Origin: Oscillatoriales cyanobacterium USR001
GTDB lineage: Bacteria > Cyanobacteriota > Cyanobacteriia > Cyanobacteriales > Microcoleaceae
Direction: 5' to 3'
Length of the DNA: 64,000 nucleotides
Assembly: GCA_001698425.1 (NCBI GenBank)
Contig: MBRE01000085.1
Location: 1-64,000 of the forward strand
Shown: positions 62,155 to 64,000 of the stretch, piece after piece
Layout: each line of letters begins with the position of its first letter
Numbering within the stretch: position 1 is the first letter of the stretch
The notes under the pieces: model-generated
The model's database searches: none
The model's input: the letters and a program-made list of their open reading frames with translations, nothing else
What the model was told of the DNA's origin: nothing
Program-made: the position numbers and the translations under genes

Positions 62155-62952
62155 TTAATCGTAAATTTCTTGCAACACCCCTCGCTGTTTCTTTCCACCA
62201 ACCACTAATAAGCGTAAAATATTGAATTGCCATTCATAAAAATAATTTTCGCCATGAGCCGCAATATTACGGAGCTTATTAATTTGATCGATCTTAGAAG
62301 CCGCTATTTCAGCCTCTCTTAACCAAGAAGATAAAGGGTGTTGCCACTGTTGCAAAAATATTCCCAATAAGTAGCGATCGGCTTGATTAATTTGATTACC
62401 AAAAAACACAGTTTGGTATAATTCATCTTTAGGTAATTGTGCCTGATTTAAACTCTTATCTTTAAAAGTAGTCCATTGCACTGACAACAATTGTGGTAAA
62501 GATCCCATCGTATATTTGCCTTTAGAGCTAACAATAACTCCGCCGATTTCAAAATTAGGATTAGCTAAAAAATTGTAGGATTTATTGTTGTTAATTAATA
62601 AGTATTGATAAAGACTTTTAAAAAAAGGTCGGACAATCTCTCTCTCGATCACAAAACCAAGTCTTAAACCGGCTTCAGAGTAATCAGAAATTTGAGATGT
62701 AAACTTTTCTGAGTTGATAATTTCATAATTGCGATCGGCAAAACATAAGTCTTTTTGACTTCCTTGCTGTAAGTGAAACCAAACTGAATCAGAGAGATTA
62801 ACTCTAATTTTTGCCTCTATTTGATCTCGATCTGGTGTTACCCGTTGTAGTTTTTCCTGTAAATTACTGATGTAATTTTCTCCATGCTTAATAGTCTCTT
62901 CCAACTCTTGAATAGTTAACTTTAAAGTTGCTAATTCTTGGGGTGTTTCCAC
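62155..62952 (-). CDS. Coiled-coil protein, possibly the frameshifted C-terminal part of RecJ
   Basis: From the annotated GTG the protein has 265 residues, but this start has no ribosome binding site. The same frame stays open without start codon up to a nine-A run at 63056-63064, inside the recJ end, and encodes more of the same coiled coil (EKDRQIDRYRQKISLLNQQL). Residues 1-60 continue the coiled coil; the rest (80-265) is a globular helical domain with KLRNIAAHGENYFYEWQF near the end, unrecognised. Thus it is either a separate gene with an atypical start or the C-terminal extension of RecJ made by a -1 shift. Confidence 0.55.
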   Translation of the reverse strand: METPQELATLKLTIQELEETIKHGENYISNLQEKLQRVTPDRDQIEAKIRVNLSDSVWFHLQQGSQKDLCFADRNYEIINSEKFTSQISDYSEAGLRLGFVIEREIVRPFFKSLYQYLLINNNKSYNFLANPNFEIGGVIVSSKGKYTMGSLPQLLSVQWTTFKDKSLNQAQLPKDELYQTVFFGNQINQADRYLLGIFLQQWQHPLSSWLREAEIAASKIDQINKLRNIAAHGENYFYEWQFNILRLLVVGGKKQRGVLQEIYD

Positions 62953-63050
62953 AGATAGCTGGTTTAGCTGCTGGTTGAGAAGACTAATTTTTTGGCGATA
63001 CCTGTCAATTTGTCTGTCTTTTTCCTTAATTATTTGATCTTGCTCAAAAA

Positions 63051-64000
63051 TTAGCTTTTTTTTTCCGCAAGCTCCAAAGCACTAAGAGCGGATTTTATTA
63101 AATTATAGAAAAAAGGTTGAGAAACGTCAACAACTTTAGCATCTTCTCGCCTTTTTCCTAAAAGTCCATTTCTTTCTCCTTGCTTAATTGCTAATACTTC
63201 TCCTTGGGTATTTCTGATTCTTAATTCTTTGGTATCATCTATTTGGGATAAAGTACAAGTATATTGGCGATCGCTATAGTAAAACTCCGCTTTCTCCTGG
63301 GGTGACAAAGCTACATTTGTCGCACCTATCGGTAGTCGCACACCTACTAACTCTAATTCTACAGATGTTTTACCATTAAACGTATTCGATCGCAAATGAT
63401 AAGCAATATCTACCCGCGATGGTAAAGGGAAATAATCGCTCCACCGCCACGCGATCGCCTTCAGAATCGGACTTGACTTAATATTTTCACTTAATGTTAA
63501 CTTCAAATGTGCCTTCTCTTTACCCACAATTGTTTGCTCAACTACTCGCACATTGGGAGTCCAAAAAACCGGAGCCTTATTTTCAATACCGCAGGGTTGA
63601 AGTGCATCAATTTGGTGGTAAAGATCCAGACTAATTTCTGTAAAATGAGCTTGAGCATCAATAGAAATCAAAGGTTTAAGATGTTCTATTTCTAACAATT
63701 GGCGAGCGAAAATTCCCAATTGTTTCCTAAATTCTTCTAAATTTTCCGCCGGCATAGAAAAACCTCCGGCGGCCTTATGTCCCCCATATTTTCCTAGCAA
63801 GCGATCGCAAAATTGTAAAGCTTCAAACACATGAAACTCAGGAATACCCCGCGCCGAGCCTCTAATTTTTCTCCTAGATTTAGCCGCTAAATCCTCCATT
63901 TCCTTACTTAAATCTGACTCAATTAATAACTCCTCTGACGCTAATTCCTCCTCCACTTCATCCTCATACGTGCCAATAAATACGGGTACACCATAACGCT
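63051..64000 (-). CDS. recJ: Single-stranded-DNA exonuclease RecJ, C-terminal part, cut by right edge
   Basis: The frame runs open to the right edge (RYGVPVFIGTYED at the margin), so the N-terminal DHH domain lies outside the window. Visible are a DHHA1-like region with GSARGIPEFHVFEAL, the GKYGGHKAAGGFSMP motif that binds the substrate backbone, and the OB-like C-terminal domain (ILKAIAWRWSD, VELELVGVRLP). A 5'-3' exonuclease for recombination repair. The stop follows GCGGAAAAAAAAAGCTAA, a nine-A run suited to slippage into the next frame. Confidence 0.92.
   Translation of the reverse strand, partial: RYGVPVFIGTYEDEVEEELASEELLIESDLSKEMEDLAAKSRRKIRGSARGIPEFHVFEALQFCDRLLGKYGGHKAAGGFSMPAENLEEFRKQLGIFARQLLEIEHLKPLISIDAQAHFTEISLDLYHQIDALQPCGIENKAPVFWTPNVRVVEQTIVGKEKAHLKLTLSENIKSSPILKAIAWRWSDYFPLPSRVDIAYHLRSNTFNGKTSVELELVGVRLPIGATNVALSPQEKAEFYYSDRQYTCTLSQIDDTKELRIRNTQGEVLAIKQGERNGLLGKRREDAKVVDVSQPFFYNLIKSALSALELAEKKS

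Overview
The window looks like chromosome of a filamentous, non-marine cyanobacterium. The HIP1 octamer GCGATCGC is scattered throughout, there is a photosystem II gene (psb30/ycf12), and cyanobacterial family types are frequent: Uma2 endonucleases, CHAT-TPR proteins, DUF1802, CBS-like signalling proteins, split GDT1 transporters and heptanucleotide tandem repeats between genes. I would place it near Oscillatoria, Microcoleus or Phormidium relatives, but this is inference. No rRNA, tRNA, CRISPR array or intact transposase gene was seen.

Layout. Bases 1-2,270 are a repeat-rich gene graveyard. It holds an RHS-type fragment cut by the left edge, two copies of a ~205-bp dispersed repeat, two tandem arrays in opposite orientation, REP-like palindromes, and a toxin-antitoxin pair whose MazF-like toxin is cut after about 16 codons by one repeat copy. 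Bases 2,271-13,726 carry a giant polymorphic toxin (about 3,712 residues) ending in a CdiA-CT RNase A-like domain, with its CdiI-type immunity gene overlapping by ATGA. A secreted matrixin-like protease follows at 14.1 kb. At 15.1-19.2 kb lies a compact three-gene operon (helical/winged-helix-like protein, P-loop ATPase, DUF1802 plus PD-(D/E)XK-like nuclease) that I do not recognise as a named system. It is the best candidate for an undescribed defence or DNA-processing module. Then come a large diguanylate cyclase, a Uma2 protein, RecQ, and a CHAT protease with near-identical TPRs.

Bases 27.1-30 kb hold dnaA and dnaN, separated by about 300 bp with a cluster of DnaA boxes that is probably oriC. 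They are followed by a histidine kinase and a diguanylate cyclase sharing one N-terminal sensor module, a permease pair (UPF0718/TIGR03943), and an Ig/beta-propeller protein. From 36.6 to 52.4 kb is an exopolysaccharide locus: glycosyltransferases, a nucleotide-sugar epimerase, an acetyltransferase, Wzx, Wzy, Wza and a Wzc-type tyrosine autokinase, followed by a lone CheY-like regulator.

The right part has a HAMP histidine kinase next to an orphan PhnD-like lipoprotein, queC, a DUF4149-like membrane protein, a second Uma2 protein, an RloA/RloB pair, two half-size GDT1 transporters, a Cys-cluster protein and psb30. Last is recJ, cut by the right edge. The recJ reading frame runs into the next gene through a nine-A run, suggesting a frameshift fusion. 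Conflict and defence genes (toxin/immunity, broken TA, ATPase-nuclease operon, CHAT-TPR, Uma2, RloAB) are thus interleaved with core replication genes and the surface-polysaccharide locus.
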